Notes: generated by a model from the letters alone, not told the origin. A stretch of DNA of 64,000 nucleotides from Pararhizobium sp. (GCA_030655075.1 JAURWE010000024.1:248001-312000); one strand, 5' to 3'. Numbered from the stretch's first letter, positions 47,340 to 57,177 are shown. Translations and numbers: made by a program.

Positions 47340-48170
47340 TTGAACAACACACAGGGTCTCCCGCTGGAAGTCCGCCTGTCTGCCTTTATAGACGGCGAAG
47401 TGAACGAAGCGGAAAAACATGAACTCGAAGCGCTGATCGCCAGCAACGAAGAGGCGCGCAAACTTTACGACCTGCTGCGGGCCGGAAACGATTTTGGCAA
47501 CAAGGCGTTCGAAGACCAGCTCCACGATCCGGTTCCGCTGGCGCTCGTGCGCCGTATCAAGCAGGGCCCGGGCGTCAACCCGAAGGCCGAACGCGTGACT
47601 GAAGTGCCAGTGCGGCTGGCCCAGTCGAGTGTGTGGCCGAAGGCCATGGCCGCCTCCGTGGCGCTGTTCGTGGTCGGCGGAGCGCTCGGCTACATGATTG
47701 GTCACCAGCCGGCAGGGTTTGCCACGACGGAAATCGCCTCGGCCCGCACATGGCTGGACGATGTCGCCGATTACCACCGAATCTACACACGTGCCGGTGA
47801 ACGCCTGGTCGAAGTTCCAGCGTCTGAAGGCAATACGGAGATCGCCACCTGGCTGGCCTCCAGCGTCGGCGTCGACTTCAAGGTGCCGGATCTGGCTGCT
47901 CAGGGCCTGACATTCGAGGGCGCCCGGCTTCTCGTGGCAGCCGGCAAGCCGGTGGCGCAGTTGATGTACAAGGATGCAAGCGGCGCCGTCATCGCCATCT
48001 GTTTCCTGAAATCGGCATCGACAGGCCAAACCACCGCTTTCAGCAACGCCCGGCGCGGCGCTGTCGATCTGGTGTCCTGGAACAAGGGCGACGCCGCCTT
48101 TGTGGTCGTCGGCCCGGCCGACAACAAGGAACTGAAAGCCGTTGCAGAAACGGTTTCCACGTCGATCTGA
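47340..48170 (+). CDS. Anti-sigma factor with one membrane segment, no zinc motif
   Basis: 276 residues, TTG start. N-terminal VRLSAFIDGEVNEAEKHELE resembles anti-sigma domains, but the HxxxCxxC zinc motif is missing. One membrane helix (about 102-120, MAASVALFVVGGALGYMIGH) and a C-terminal periplasmic domain (YHRIYTRAGERLVEVPASEG and MYKDASGAVIAICFLK). It should hold the upstream sigma factor at the membrane. Confidence 0.85.
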   Translation: MNNTQGLPLEVRLSAFIDGEVNEAEKHELEALIASNEEARKLYDLLRAGNDFGNKAFEDQLHDPVPLALVRRIKQGPGVNPKAERVTEVPVRLAQSSVWPKAMAASVALFVVGGALGYMIGHQPAGFATTEIASARTWLDDVADYHRIYTRAGERLVEVPASEGNTEIATWLASSVGVDFKVPDLAAQGLTFEGARLLVAAGKPVAQLMYKDASGAVIAICFLKSASTGQTTAFSNARRGAVDLVSWNKGDAAFVVVGPADNKELKAVAETVSTSI

Positions 48171-48175
48171 ACAAA

Positions 48176-48203
48176 AAAGCTGCCCCGTTTGCGGAGCAGC
48201 TTT
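48176..48203 (+). terminator. Terminator after the sigma/anti-sigma operon
   Basis: AAAGCTGC (48176-48183) pairs with GCAGCTTT (48196-48203). Confidence 0.7.
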
Positions 48204-48323
48204 ACAGGTTCAGCGAAGTAAGGGATCGGGACTTCCGGCCAATTCTAAAGCACGTTTTTATGCATGTCTTTAGCCCAAAACCGCGCACACTTTTGGGAGA
48301 CATGCATCAAAGCAGCTGTGAGC

Positions 48324-50198
48324 TCAGGCCGCATTTCTCGTCGCCGGGTGCTGTGCGTGTGAGGACGTCGCCGGTGCGGAGGCAGCGCCGCCGCCCAGCT
48401 GGAACTGCCGCAGCAGGCTGGTAAGGGCCGCCGATTCCGAGACAAGCCCGTGACTTGCCGCCGATGTCTGCTCGACCATGGCCGCGTTCTGCTGGGTCGA
48501 TTGATCCATGGTGTTGACAGCCGAATTGACACCCTTCAGCGCCACCGACTGTTCGCGCGCCGCCTCGACGATCGATTTGACGTGGCGGTTGATTTCCTGG
48601 ACTTCAGAGACGATCTCGGTCAGCGACGTCCCCGTCTGACCGACCAGCGAAACGCCCATGCGGACCTGCTCGCCGGAATTGTTGATCAGCGCCTTGATCT
48701 CCTTGGCCGCTTTGGCCGACCGCTGCGCCAGTTCACGAACCTCCTGGGCGACCACGGCAAACCCCTTGCCGGCATCACCGGCACGGGCCGCCTCGACGCC
48801 TGCATTCAGCGCCAGGAGATTGGTCTGGAAGGCGATATCGTCGATGACGCCGATGATGTTGGAGATTTCGCGCGACGAATTCTCGATTTCGCCCATGGCC
48901 TGAACGGCCCGGGTAACGACCTCCCCCGACTTCTCGGCATTGTTGCGGGTCTTGTCGACCAGGAAGCCGGCTTCTTCGGCACGTTTGGTCGAGTCGACCA
49001 CGGTGGCGGTGATCTCGTCGAGCGCCGCAGCCGTCTCCTCGATCGAGGCTGCCTGCTGCTCGGTGCGTCTGGCAAGATCATTGGCCGCTGTGCTGATCTC
49101 GTTGGCACCGGTATCGATCGACCGGGCATTCTTGCCGATCGAGCGCAGCGTCATCTGAAGCTTTTCCAGCGATGCGTTGAAATCGGTGCGAAGACCGTCG
49201 AGCTCGCTGCCGAAATCCTCCGTCAGGCGAAACTGCAGATTGCCGTCGGCCATTTCACTCAGGCCGAGGCCCAACTGGCTCACCGCATGGTTGGTCTGTT
49301 CTGCCTGGCGCTGACGCGCCGTGGCATCCCGCTCCATCTTTTCGCGTTCCACGGCAGAGCGCTCCGCCTCCGTCGCTGCCTGGCGGTCCGCCTGGCCGCT
49401 CACCGCATCGCGAACCGCACCGACGGCGCGGGCGAGATCGCCGATCTGGTCGCGACGCGCATCGAGCGCCGTGTCGCTGTCGAGACGGCCCTCGGCCATC
49501 AACCGCAGGCTTTCGCGCAGTTTTGCCATCGGCCCGATGATCGAGCGGCTGACGAGAAGAGCGGCAATAACCGCCATCAAAGCCGCCACGGCCAGGGAAA
49601 TGAGAGCGATCTCCTGAAATCCACTGGCCGACTGGCGCACATCGCCGCCTACCGTCTTGTTCAGGGCTTCCTGATAGTCAATGAACTGGTTGATGGCGCC
49701 GAGCCAGGAAACGAAGAGCGGACGGGCCTGCTCGAGCAGAACCTTGCTCGCCGCTTCCGTATCACCCTTGGCCTGCAGACCGATGATTTCGGCGACCAGC
49801 GGATTGGTCTTCGACTGGATGTCGGCGATGTCGGCGAGAATGGCCTTCTCGGCATCGGACGCGCCGGCCGGAGAGGCGATCATCTCGCTCATCTTGGTTT
49901 CGTTCGCCGCATAGGTCTCGGCGAGTTTCGCGATCAGATCGATGGCAGCCTGGCGTTCTTCCGGCGTTTTCACCAGAACAACATCGCGAATGGCGATGGC
50001 GCGGTCGTGAACGCTGCCGCGAAAATTGATGGCAAAGCGCTGCTTGACGCTGTTCTCATCGTTGATGTGGCCGAGATTGGTGTTGATGTCGTTGACCTGC
50101 GACACCGACATCTGGGTCAGTCCCAGCATGAGGAGCAGCAGAAATCCGAAGCCGATACTGAGGCGCATTCCAATTCCAAAGCGCATTGCGGATTTCAT
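48324..50198 (-). CDS. Methyl-accepting chemotaxis protein with 4-helix-bundle sensor
   Basis: 624 residues from the ATG at 50198 with GGGGAGGAA ahead. TM1 (about 10-30), a periplasmic 4HB_MCP-like domain (about 31-190), TM2 (about 195-215, [20 protein letters not shown]), HAMP (215-270), then a long cytoplasmic coiled-coil with the signalling tip [20 protein letters not shown] and [19 protein letters not shown]. The C-terminus ([13 protein letters not shown]) lacks the CheR/CheB pentapeptide. Ligand unknown; no che genes are near. Confidence 0.93.
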   Translation of the reverse strand: MKSAMRFGIGMRLSIGFGFLLLLMLGLTQMSVSQVNDINTNLGHINDENSVKQRFAINFRGSVHDRAIAIRDVVLVKTPEERQAAIDLIAKLAETYAANETKMSEMIASPAGASDAEKAILADIADIQSKTNPLVAEIIGLQAKGDTEAASKVLLEQARPLFVSWLGAINQFIDYQEALNKTVGGDVRQSASGFQEIALISLAVAALMAVIAALLVSRSIIGPMAKLRESLRLMAEGRLDSDTALDARRDQIGDLARAVGAVRDAVSGQADRQAATEAERSAVEREKMERDATARQRQAEQTNHAVSQLGLGLSEMADGNLQFRLTEDFGSELDGLRTDFNASLEKLQMTLRSIGKNARSIDTGANEISTAANDLARRTEQQAASIEETAAALDEITATVVDSTKRAEEAGFLVDKTRNNAEKSGEVVTRAVQAMGEIENSSREISNIIGVIDDIAFQTNLLALNAGVEAARAGDAGKGFAVVAQEVRELAQRSAKAAKEIKALINNSGEQVRMGVSLVGQTGTSLTEIVSEVQEINRHVKSIVEAAREQSVALKGVNSAVNTMDQSTQQNAAMVEQTSAASHGLVSESAALTSLLRQFQLGGGAASAPATSSHAQHPATRNAA

Positions 50199-50532
50199 GA
50201 CGGTTCCTCCCCGTGGCCGGCCCACACGGTGAACCAGCATAACAATATCAAAGGTGAAAGATCTGGGGCGTTCGCACCCGAGCCGGCGAACGCATCTGCC
50301 ATCATGGCAACGGCTGGAAGCCGCGCTGCTGCAAGGCTCCCGAAGATGGCTCATCTTAGCCAGACGTGGTTAAGAATGTCCTATTTGGAAAATCTTAAAC
50401 CTCAGGAAGAATTAGAAAATCAGCAATAAACGCAATAGGTTGCGATGGCGTTTGAGCCATGCTCAACGCCAGCGGCCGCATCTGCTCAGATGCGGCCGCT
50501 GTTTGTCCAGTCATGATAGGGACTACGAAGGT
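50199..50532. other. 334-base gap between the chemotaxis receptor and leuA
   Basis: No gene supported. It carries the receptor promoter region (minus strand) and the leuA terminator at 50471-50500. Confidence 0.5.
50471..50500 (-). terminator. Hairpin terminator after leuA
   Basis: A perfect 30-base palindrome: AGCGGCCGCATCTG-CT-CAGATGCGGCCGCT. The flanking T/A runs are weak, but position just beyond the leuA stop supports the role. Confidence 0.65.
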
Positions 50533-52242
50533 TCAGCCTTCGCGCTGCGCCAGCACCCGGTTGGCGGCCGAAACGATGGCTTCGAGCGAGGCGGCGACGA
50601 TGTTGGTGTTGATGCCGACCCCGAAGAGCTTGCCGTCGGGATATTCGACTTCGACATAGGCGATGGCGGCCGCGTTCGAGCCGTGCTGCAGCGAATGCTC
50701 GGAATAGTCGGCCACCGACATGTCGATGCCGAGATAGATCGACAGGGCGTTGATGAAGCCGTCGATCGGGCCTGTTCCCCGGCCCTCGATGCGCTTGGTC
50801 TCGCCATTGTCGGTGATTTCGGCCGCGACGATGCGCGCACCCTTGTGTTCGCCGAGCGGATAGGTGTGGTGATCGACATAGCCGATACGCGCGCCGGGCT
50901 GCTCGACATACCGCTCGATGAAGCGCGCATGGATCGCCTTCGACGGCACTTCCTTGCCTTCCTCGTCGGTGATGCGCTGGATGTCCTCGCGGAACTCCAC
51001 CTGCAGGTTGCGCGGCAGGTTGATGCCGTAGTCTTCCTGCAGGATATAGGCGATGCCGCCCTTGCCCGACTGCGAGTTGATGCGGATGATCGCCTCGTAG
51101 GAGCGGCCGACATCGCGCGGGTCGATCGGCAGATAGGGCACTTCCCACAGCGGCGTGTTGGCAACCTTGATCGCCTTCATGCCCTTGTTGATTGCATCCT
51201 GATGGGAGCCGGAGAAAGCCGTGTAGACCAGTTCGCCGACGTAAGGATGGCGCTCGGGAATGATCATCTGGTTGGAATATTCGTAGACGTCCTTGATGCG
51301 CTCGATATCCGAGCAGTCCAGCTGCGGATCGATGCCTTGCGTGAACATGTTCAGCGCCAGCGTCACCACGTCGACATTGCCGGTGCGCTCGCCATTGCCG
51401 AACAGCGTGCCTTCGACGCGGTCGGCGCCGGCCATCAGGCCCAGTTCCGTGGCGGCAATGCCGGTGCCCCGGTCATTGTGCGGATGCAGAGAAACGATGA
51501 TGTTTTCGCGATTGTCGAGGTTGCGGCACATCCATTCGATCTGGTCGGCATAGACATTCGGCGTCGCCATCTCGACGGTCGACGGCAGATTGAGGATCAG
51601 CTTGTTGTCGGCGGTGGGCTGGATGATCTCGGTCACCGCATTGCAGATCTCCAGCGCCACCTCCAGCTCCGTGCCGGTAAAGCTTTCGGGCGAATACTCA
51701 AACCGGAACCCGCCGCCGGCCTTGGCCGCCATGTCGGTAATCATCTTGGCCGCATCGGTGGCGATCTGCTTGATGCCGCGCACGTCCTTGGCAAACACCA
51801 CGCGGCGCTGCAACTCGCTGGTCGAATTGTAGAAATGGATGATCGGTCTTGTGGCGCCCTGCAGCGCCTCGAACGTGCGGGTGATGAGCTCCGGCCGGCA
51901 CTGGACCAGAACCTGCAGCGAGACATCGGCGGGCACATTGCCCTCCTCGACGCACCAGCGCGCGAAATCGAAATCAGTTTGCGAGGCCGAAGGGAAACCG
52001 ATCTCGATTTCCTTGAAGCCCATGTCGAGCAGCAACTGGAACATGCGCGCCTTGCGGTCGTGCCCCATCGGATCGACCAGCGACTGGTTGCCGTCGCGCA
52101 GATCGACCGAGCACCAGATCGGCGCTTTGTCGATCGTCTTGCCGGGCCAGGTGCGGTCGGGAATGTTGATCTGCGGATAGGGCTGATATTTCACGGCTGC
52201 GTCGGGCATGCCCTGCTTGATGGTATGAGATTTGATGATCAT
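50533..52242 (-). CDS. leuA: 2-isopropylmalate synthase (long form)
   Basis: 569 residues, the long LeuA type found in rhizobia and actinobacteria. It condenses 2-oxoisovalerate with acetyl-CoA, the first step to leucine. Catalytic and metal sites visible: CSVDLRDGNQSLVDPM and SLHPHNDRGTGIAATE; the C-terminal regulatory domain (about 430-565) ends ANRVLAQREG. The ATG at 52242 gives the family start MIIKSHTIKQGMPDAAVKYQ. A leader ORF rich in Leu codons lies 158 bases upstream, suggesting attenuation. Confidence 0.96.
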   Translation of the reverse strand: MIIKSHTIKQGMPDAAVKYQPYPQINIPDRTWPGKTIDKAPIWCSVDLRDGNQSLVDPMGHDRKARMFQLLLDMGFKEIEIGFPSASQTDFDFARWCVEEGNVPADVSLQVLVQCRPELITRTFEALQGATRPIIHFYNSTSELQRRVVFAKDVRGIKQIATDAAKMITDMAAKAGGGFRFEYSPESFTGTELEVALEICNAVTEIIQPTADNKLILNLPSTVEMATPNVYADQIEWMCRNLDNRENIIVSLHPHNDRGTGIAATELGLMAGADRVEGTLFGNGERTGNVDVVTLALNMFTQGIDPQLDCSDIERIKDVYEYSNQMIIPERHPYVGELVYTAFSGSHQDAINKGMKAIKVANTPLWEVPYLPIDPRDVGRSYEAIIRINSQSGKGGIAYILQEDYGINLPRNLQVEFREDIQRITDEEGKEVPSKAIHARFIERYVEQPGARIGYVDHHTYPLGEHKGARIVAAEITDNGETKRIEGRGTGPIDGFINALSIYLGIDMSVADYSEHSLQHGSNAAAIAYVEVEYPDGKLFGVGINTNIVAASLEAIVSAANRVLAQREG

Positions 52243-52306
52243 CGCTTCGTCTCTTGGTCTCTGGCACGCGCCGCCTGCATTAGCCGATAAGGAACGGCTT
52301 GGCGAC

Positions 52307-52403
52307 GAAAAATGCCACCCCTTGGGGGTATCTGGTCGGAATGTGGATGGAGTGTCTCAAGGAGCTTCAGCCAGCGGGCTCATCGGCCGCCGGGCGCTCC
52401 TTA
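52307..52403 (-). promoter_or_regulatory. RNA hairpins of the leuA leader (candidate attenuator)
   Basis: A strong hairpin lies around the leader stop: AAGGAGC (52397-52403, minus sense) pairs with GCTCCTT (52358-52364), with inner GC pairing. Further on, CCCC-CAA-GGGG at 52318-52328 is followed by a T-run (52308-52312, minus strand), a weak terminator. Alternative pairing was not computed. Confidence 0.45.
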
Positions 52404-52526
52404 AAGGACCCGGCAACCGCGCGTAAGGCCGAGAAGAAGAAGCGAGGTGAAGGCGCGCGAACGCTCCGCAACAGCCGTGCGGCTGCGGGAAATCTGTCCA
52501 AAAAATGCGGCGCCTGTCTTCAACAT
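52401..52526 (-). CDS. leuL: leuA leader peptide
   Basis: A 41-codon ORF, ATG at 52526, stop TAA at 52401-52403. Near the end it reads FTSLLLLGLTRGCRVL: four consecutive Leu codons (CTT CTT CTT CTC), plus two more Leu, the expected design of a leucine attenuator. A promoter of near-consensus form places the transcription start at or within a few bases of the ATG, so translation may be leaderless. Composition, position and promoter together support it; no homologue search was possible. Confidence 0.7.
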   Translation of the reverse strand: MLKTGAAFFGQISRSRTAVAERSRAFTSLLLLGLTRGCRVL

Positions 52527-52533
52527 GAAGGTC

Positions 52534-52562
52534 CTATAGCTGTGGACGGGAAAAAGGGCAAG
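52534..52562 (-). promoter_or_regulatory. Promoter of the leuL-leuA operon
   Basis: On the minus strand: CTTGCC (52557-52562), 17-base spacer, CTATAG (52534-52539), a close match to rhizobial CTTGAC-N17-CTATAT. The -10 ends seven bases from the leader ATG. Confidence 0.75.
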
Positions 52563-52571
52563 GGGGGAAAG

Positions 52572-52886
52572 CTATTCACCTGCCACAGGCAGTGCGGGAC
52601 CAGTTTCCAGCCGCGTCGGAAGTTTTGCAATTTCGTCTCCAGCCTTCGCCAAAGCCATACCAATATCGAAGGCGCCCTGCAGATTGAGCCAGAACTGCGC
52701 CGACATGCCGAACCAGTGGCCGAGCCTGACAGCCGTGTCGCCTGTGATGCCGCGACGGCCTCGAATGATCTGTGAAACCCGGTTTGCCGGAACGCCGATC
52801 TGCCGGGAGAGCTCTGTCGGGGTGATCCCCAAGGCGTCCAACTCATCAGCGAGAATTTCGCCGGGATGAATGACGGGTCGTGACAT
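52572..52886 (-). CDS. higA: HigA-family antitoxin (XRE HTH)
   Basis: 104 residues from the ATG at 52886; an upstream extension to 52970 overlaps higB. HPGEILADELDALGITPTEL, SRQIGVPANRVSQIIRGRRG and FGMSAQFWLNLQGAFDIGMA are classic HigA. It pairs with the upstream HigB toxin and should repress the operon. Confidence 0.92.
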   Translation of the reverse strand: MSRPVIHPGEILADELDALGITPTELSRQIGVPANRVSQIIRGRRGITGDTAVRLGHWFGMSAQFWLNLQGAFDIGMALAKAGDEIAKLPTRLETGPALPVAGE

Positions 52887-52897
52887 GTCCTTGCCTC

Positions 52898-53182
52898 TCA
52901 ATGATAATCGATAATCTGAACCTTCGATGGCCCTTGAGCGCCGGCCGGCCAATCGAAACATATCCGCCACTGCATATTGATGCGAATGCTGAACTGCCCT
53001 TGCCGGTCGCCGCGTAAGGCCTCCAGGCGGTTGCTCGGCAAAGCCCGCAGATCGTCCAACCCGGTTGCAGCCTCGAGAATATCCAGCCGCTTGAAAGCCT
53101 GTCGCCCGAAACCCTGGAATTCGCGAACGAATTCACCGCGCGCAAAACTCTCCGTGCGTTTGTCAGCATAGCCCAGGATCAT
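52898..53182 (-). CDS. higB: HigB-family toxin
   Basis: 94 residues from the ATG at 53182; the ORF reaches back to 53215 but the shorter form matches the family. FQGFGRQAFKRLDILEAATG, LRALPSNRLEALRGDRQGQF and SIRINMQWRICFDW are diagnostic of HigB (RelE fold, ribosome-dependent RNase). higA follows 11 bases later. An inverted repeat ACGATATACGT upstream (about 53201-53211) may be the operator. Confidence 0.92.
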   Translation of the reverse strand: MILGYADKRTESFARGEFVREFQGFGRQAFKRLDILEAATGLDDLRALPSNRLEALRGDRQGQFSIRINMQWRICFDWPAGAQGPSKVQIIDYH

Positions 53183-53222
53183 AACACATCCTAAGGGAAA
53201 TACGATATACGTCAATCATATG

Positions 53223-54407
53223 TCAGGATTTTCTACTATTCACCAGCCGCGCCAAGCCCAGCATTAGCACGCCTCCCAGCAATCCCCAGAACGCCCCGGA
53301 AATACCGGCGAAGGCCACGCCCGATGCGGTGACGAGGAAGGTGACGGCGGCGGCTTCGCGGGTTGCAGACTCCTTGAAGGCGGCGACGGCAGAGCCGGAA
53401 AAGGCGCCGATCAGCGCCAAGCCTGCAACCGCTTGGATGAGAATGGGTGGCGCCAGGCTGACGAAGGCGGTGACCGCACCGGCTAGAAGACCGACGACGA
53501 TGTAGCCCACGCCCGCAACGGTCGAGGCCCAGTAGCGCCGGGCTGGATCGGGGTGGGCGTCGGGCCCTGCGCACATCGCCGCCGTGATTGCCGCAAGATT
53601 GACGGCATGGCCGCCGAAGGGTGCGCTCAGCAGCGAAAACACGCCGGTGGTCGCAAACAGCGGCCCGGGCTTCGGCGCATAGCCGTTGACCTGCAGCACG
53701 GCGATGCCGGGAATGTTCTGCGAGGCCATGGTGACAATGAACAAAGGCAGCGCGATGCTGACGAAACCGGCGAGCGTGAAGACCGGCATCACCAGTTCCG
53801 GCGATGGCAGCAACGTCTTGGTCAGGTTGGCAATCCCCTCTGCCGGCAGTTCGACGCCGAAGGCCAGCACCAGCGCGAAGGCCAGGAGCGCGGCCGGCAC
53901 GGCCAGCAGCCGGTTGATGCTGCCGACGACGATCCAGGCGAGCACGATCGGCAAGCCGAGCAGCGGATTGAAGGCGATGGCCTTGACGGGGGCAAAACAT
54001 AAGCCCAGCAGGACACCCGCCAGCATGGCGTTGGCCAGCGGTGCGGGAATCGACGCGACGGCGCGGCCGAGCGGGCGAAAGAGACCGGCGATGACGATGA
54101 GGGCGCCGCAAACGAGGAAAGCTCCGACGGCCACCGGAAATCCGCCCTCGACGACACCCGTGGTGGCCAGCAGCGCCGCACCCGGCGTCGACCAGGCGAT
54201 GCTGACCGGCAGCCGCGTCGTAAGGCTGAGCAGAATAGCGCATACGCCTGTGGCGATCATCAGCGCCATCAGGCCGGAGGCTGCCTCGATATCGGTGGCG
54301 CCGACGCCCTTCAGGCCTTGCAGCACCACGGCAAACGAACTTGCCGATCCGACGAACGCCGTCAGCAAACCCATGAAAAGACTTTGAAGGGAAAAATCCC
54401 GGATCAT
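53223..54407 (-). CDS. benE: Benzoate/H+ symporter family protein
   Basis: 394 residues, about 12 membrane helices. Start MIRDFSLQSLFMGLLTAFVG, then STPGAALLATTGVVEGGFPV and APFGGHAVNLAAITAAMCAG, the BenE hallmarks. Substrate is inferred; no benzoate catabolic genes are near. Confidence 0.9.
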   Translation of the reverse strand: MIRDFSLQSLFMGLLTAFVGSASSFAVVLQGLKGVGATDIEAASGLMALMIATGVCAILLSLTTRLPVSIAWSTPGAALLATTGVVEGGFPVAVGAFLVCGALIVIAGLFRPLGRAVASIPAPLANAMLAGVLLGLCFAPVKAIAFNPLLGLPIVLAWIVVGSINRLLAVPAALLAFALVLAFGVELPAEGIANLTKTLLPSPELVMPVFTLAGFVSIALPLFIVTMASQNIPGIAVLQVNGYAPKPGPLFATTGVFSLLSAPFGGHAVNLAAITAAMCAGPDAHPDPARRYWASTVAGVGYIVVGLLAGAVTAFVSLAPPILIQAVAGLALIGAFSGSAVAAFKESATREAAAVTFLVTASGVAFAGISGAFWGLLGGVLMLGLARLVNSRKS

Positions 54408-54554
54408 CGTGTCAACGCCCGTTGAAATCCCGACGATTCATAGACGAGATGGGCGGAGAAGAAACCGGAAAACGATGGAAATCTGCAGCGATACACAGCC
54501 TTGCGGTCCGCAGAAGAGATTGCCCCACGCCTAAAAGCGCGGGGCAACAATCGA

Positions 54555-55139
54555 TCAGGCGCCGATCTCGGCCTGCGATGTGATGATCTTCGAAACGAGG
54601 CCGTAGGTGATCGCCTCTTCGGCCGAAAGCCAGTAGTCGCGATCGGTGTCCTTGGCGATCTTTTCGACCGGCTGGCCGGTGGCCGCAGCAAAAATCCTGT
54701 TCAGGCGCTCGTTCATCTTGATGATCTCGCGGGCCTGGATCTCGATGTCTGACGCCATGCCGCGCGTGCCGCCGGAGGGTTGATGCAGCAGGAAACGCGT
54801 GTTTGCCAGGCAAAGGCGCCGTTCCTTGGGAACGCTGACATAGATCAGCGCGCCGGCGGATGCGACCCAACCGGTGCCGATCATCCAGACCTTCGGCTTG
54901 ATGAACTTGATCATGTCGTGGATCGAATCGCCCGATTCGACATGGCCGCCCGGCGAGCTGACGAAGATGCGGATGTCCTCGTCGCTGGCGGCGGCAAGCG
55001 CCACGAGCTGCGAGCAGACCTTCTGGGCCAGTTCCTGGGTGATGCCGCCGTAAATGAAGATCGAACGGGATTTGAACAGGTTCGCTTCCGCTTCCTTGCC
55101 CAACGGGGTTTCGGTCTTCTTGTCTTCTTCGTCGCTCAT
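54555..55139 (-). CDS. ClpP-like ATP-dependent protease subunit
   Basis: 194 residues from the ATG at 55139; a longer ORF to 55433 lacks similarity. Catalytic triad segments: Ser in [12 protein letters not shown], His in [16 protein letters not shown], Asp in [13 protein letters not shown]. The divergent context ([18 protein letters not shown]) suggests a second, ClpP2-type paralogue rather than the main ClpP beside clpX. No clpX or clpA is adjacent. Confidence 0.88.
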   Translation of the reverse strand: MSDEEDKKTETPLGKEAEANLFKSRSIFIYGGITQELAQKVCSQLVALAAASDEDIRIFVSSPGGHVESGDSIHDMIKFIKPKVWMIGTGWVASAGALIYVSVPKERRLCLANTRFLLHQPSGGTRGMASDIEIQAREIIKMNERLNRIFAAATGQPVEKIAKDTDRDYWLSAEEAITYGLVSKIITSQAEIGA

Positions 55140-55435
55140 GCGCAGCACTCCGCCATTTTTCTGTCTCCCGCACATAGTGCGACTCGTGTTGCAAAACAAT
55201 GCAATAAAATCGTGCGCTGGCAAACGGTATCGCAACCGATGGGGCGCCTGATCGGCGAGCATGCTTAACGGCAGGCCGCAGTCGCGCTTTTTCTTGTTGC
55301 CGTGGCGCGCAAAGCGGCAAATTCGCCGCTGCCAGATGTGGACAGGCGCACCTGTTTGTCCGATAGTACGCTCCTGCACTGCAACATCGGGTGTACCTGC
55401 GTCAGGCACCCTGTCGACCAAACCGAGGGACATTC

Positions 55436-56014
55436 ATGTTCAAGCGACTTCTCCTTTCCACCGGCCTTCTCCTGGCCGCCGCCGCTCCGGCCTTCGCCCA
55501 CCTCGATCCGCTGGAGCACGGCTCCCTGCTCGCCGGCCTCACCCATCCGCTCTCCGGCCTCGACCACATCCTGGTCATGGTCGCGGTCGGTCTCTGGGCA
55601 GCCCAGATCGGTGGCCGCGCCCTGTGGGCCGTTCCGGCCTCCTTCGTCGGCACGATGGCAATCGGCTTCGCCCTGGCCATGGGCGGCGTCTCGCTTCCCT
55701 TCGTAGAACCGGCGATCCTCGCCTCCGTCGTCGCTCTCGGCCTTCTGGTCGCCATGGCTGTCCGCATCGATGTGGCCGCCAGCGCGGCCATCGTCGGCGT
55801 CTTCGCGCTGTTCCACGGCTATGCCCACGGCGGCGAACTGGGTGCCGCCGGCGCCCTGCCCTTCAGCGCCGGCTTCGTCATCGCGACGGCCTTCCTGCAC
55901 GCGGCTGGCATCGGGCTCGGTCTTGGCATCGGCAAGCTGTCCGCAGGCAAGACGGTTTCGCGCGTCCTTGGCGGCCTGACGGCACTGGCCGGCGTTGCTC
56001 TGATCTTCGGCTGA
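55436..56014 (+). CDS. HupE/UreJ family nickel-type membrane protein
   Basis: 192 residues from the ATG at 55436 (GAGGGA ahead). Signal peptide/first helix (RLLLSTGLLLAAAAPAFA), then HPLSGLDHILVMVAVGLWAA and FALFHGYAHGGELGAAGALP, the HupE signature with conserved His. Family members are secondary nickel or cobalt transporters. No hydrogenase or urease genes are near. Confidence 0.9.
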   Translation: MFKRLLLSTGLLLAAAAPAFAHLDPLEHGSLLAGLTHPLSGLDHILVMVAVGLWAAQIGGRALWAVPASFVGTMAIGFALAMGGVSLPFVEPAILASVVALGLLVAMAVRIDVAASAAIVGVFALFHGYAHGGELGAAGALPFSAGFVIATAFLHAAGIGLGLGIGKLSAGKTVSRVLGGLTALAGVALIFG

Positions 56015-56035
56015 CATCCAAATCCACGCAAACGA

Positions 56036-56069
56036 AAAGCGGCGGAGCCCCCAGGTTCCGCCGCTTTTT
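56036..56069 (+). terminator. Terminator after the HupE/UreJ gene
   Basis: AAAGCGGCGGA and TCCGCCGCTTT form an 11-base stem followed by T residues. Confidence 0.88.
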
Positions 56070-56110
56070 CTATGCTTGAATCATACTCCGCAACGGCCCT
56101 GCCTGGTTTG

Positions 56111-57031
56111 TCAGGGTTTTGCAGCCTCCTGCAGTTTGACGCGCACGCCGTGCGCCTTTTCGGTTTCCGGTTCCACGTGAATGGCGATTTTTGCGCCCGG
56201 ATGCACCTGCCGTATCGCATCCTCCATCTGGTCGCAGATGTCGTGCGCCTCGCCGACCGGCATGGCATGCGGCACGACCAGGTGAAAATCGACGAAGATG
56301 GCGGGCCCCGCCTGCCGGGTCTTCAGATCGTGAACGCCGAGCGAACCACCGCCATGGGCGGCGATGGCGGCCTTGATCGCCGCTTCCTCCTCGACTGTGA
56401 CGGCCCGGTCCATCAGCCCGTCGACGGAATGCGAAATCACCCGCCAGCCCTGATAGAGAATGTTGAGTGCGACCAGAATGGCAAGGATGGGGTCGAGAAT
56501 GGCATAGCCGGTCAGAAGCACCAGAACCAGGCCAACGAGAACGCCGGCCGAGGTGATGACGTCGGACAGGATGTGCTGTCCATCCGCCGTCAGGGCCGGA
56601 GACCGGTACGCCTTGCCGGCGCGGATCAAGAGATAGGCCCAGACCGCATTGACCACACCAGCCGCCAGATTGATCCCGAGACCGAGAACCGGCGCATCCG
56701 GCAGGGACGGGTTCGACAGGGCGCCGACCGCCTCGGTGACGATCAGGAGCGCGGCAACGACGATCAGCGCGCCTTCGATGACGGCGGAAAAATACTCGGC
56801 CTTGTGGTGGCCGAACGGGTGATCCGCATCGGCAGGCTTGGCCGCATAGCCGATCATGGCAAAGGCGATGACCGCCGCCACGACATTGACGATCGATTCC
56901 AGCCCGTCCGACAAAAGCGCCACGGAGCCGGTGACCCACCAGGCCAGCATCTTCAGGCTGAGCACGGCAATCGACAGCGGAATGCCCCAGAAGGCGAGCC
57001 GCTTCACCGTGCTGATGCTGTGTCCGGTCAT
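56111..57031 (-). CDS. Cation diffusion facilitator family transporter
   Basis: 306 residues from the ATG at 57031, with GAGGAG upstream; longer starts reach 57115. Six membrane helices, metal-binding LLSDGLESIVNVVAAVIAFA and HPFGHHKAEYFSAVIEGAL, and a C-terminal cytosolic domain ending VHPGAKIAIHVEPETEK. It exports divalent cations (Zn, Fe, Co, Ni or Mn). Close to the nickel-type HupE protein, though convergent with it. Confidence 0.94.
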   Translation of the reverse strand: MTGHSISTVKRLAFWGIPLSIAVLSLKMLAWWVTGSVALLSDGLESIVNVVAAVIAFAMIGYAAKPADADHPFGHHKAEYFSAVIEGALIVVAALLIVTEAVGALSNPSLPDAPVLGLGINLAAGVVNAVWAYLLIRAGKAYRSPALTADGQHILSDVITSAGVLVGLVLVLLTGYAILDPILAILVALNILYQGWRVISHSVDGLMDRAVTVEEEAAIKAAIAAHGGGSLGVHDLKTRQAGPAIFVDFHLVVPHAMPVGEAHDICDQMEDAIRQVHPGAKIAIHVEPETEKAHGVRVKLQEAAKP

Positions 57032-57087
57032 GGCCGGTCTCCTCATGCGGATGCAAACGATTTGCAAAAACAGGGCGACTGAAACGC

Positions 57088-57122
57088 AAAACCGCGTGGA
57101 CGAACGTTCGCCCACGCGGTTT
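57088..57122 (-). terminator. Terminator after trpE(G)
   Basis: Inverted repeat AAACCGCGTGG...CCACGCGGTTT with T/A flanks, between trpE(G) and the CDF gene. Confidence 0.82.
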
Positions 57123-57177
57123 ATTAGACGTCTCTATCGGCCAAAACGGCGGTTTTGTCAAAGCCTGATCGGCTGCT

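Noticed and set aside
52299..52775. 158-codon plus-strand ORF upstream of leuA
   Set aside because: It is antisense to the Leu-rich leader and to higA, has no ribosome site and no family resemblance.
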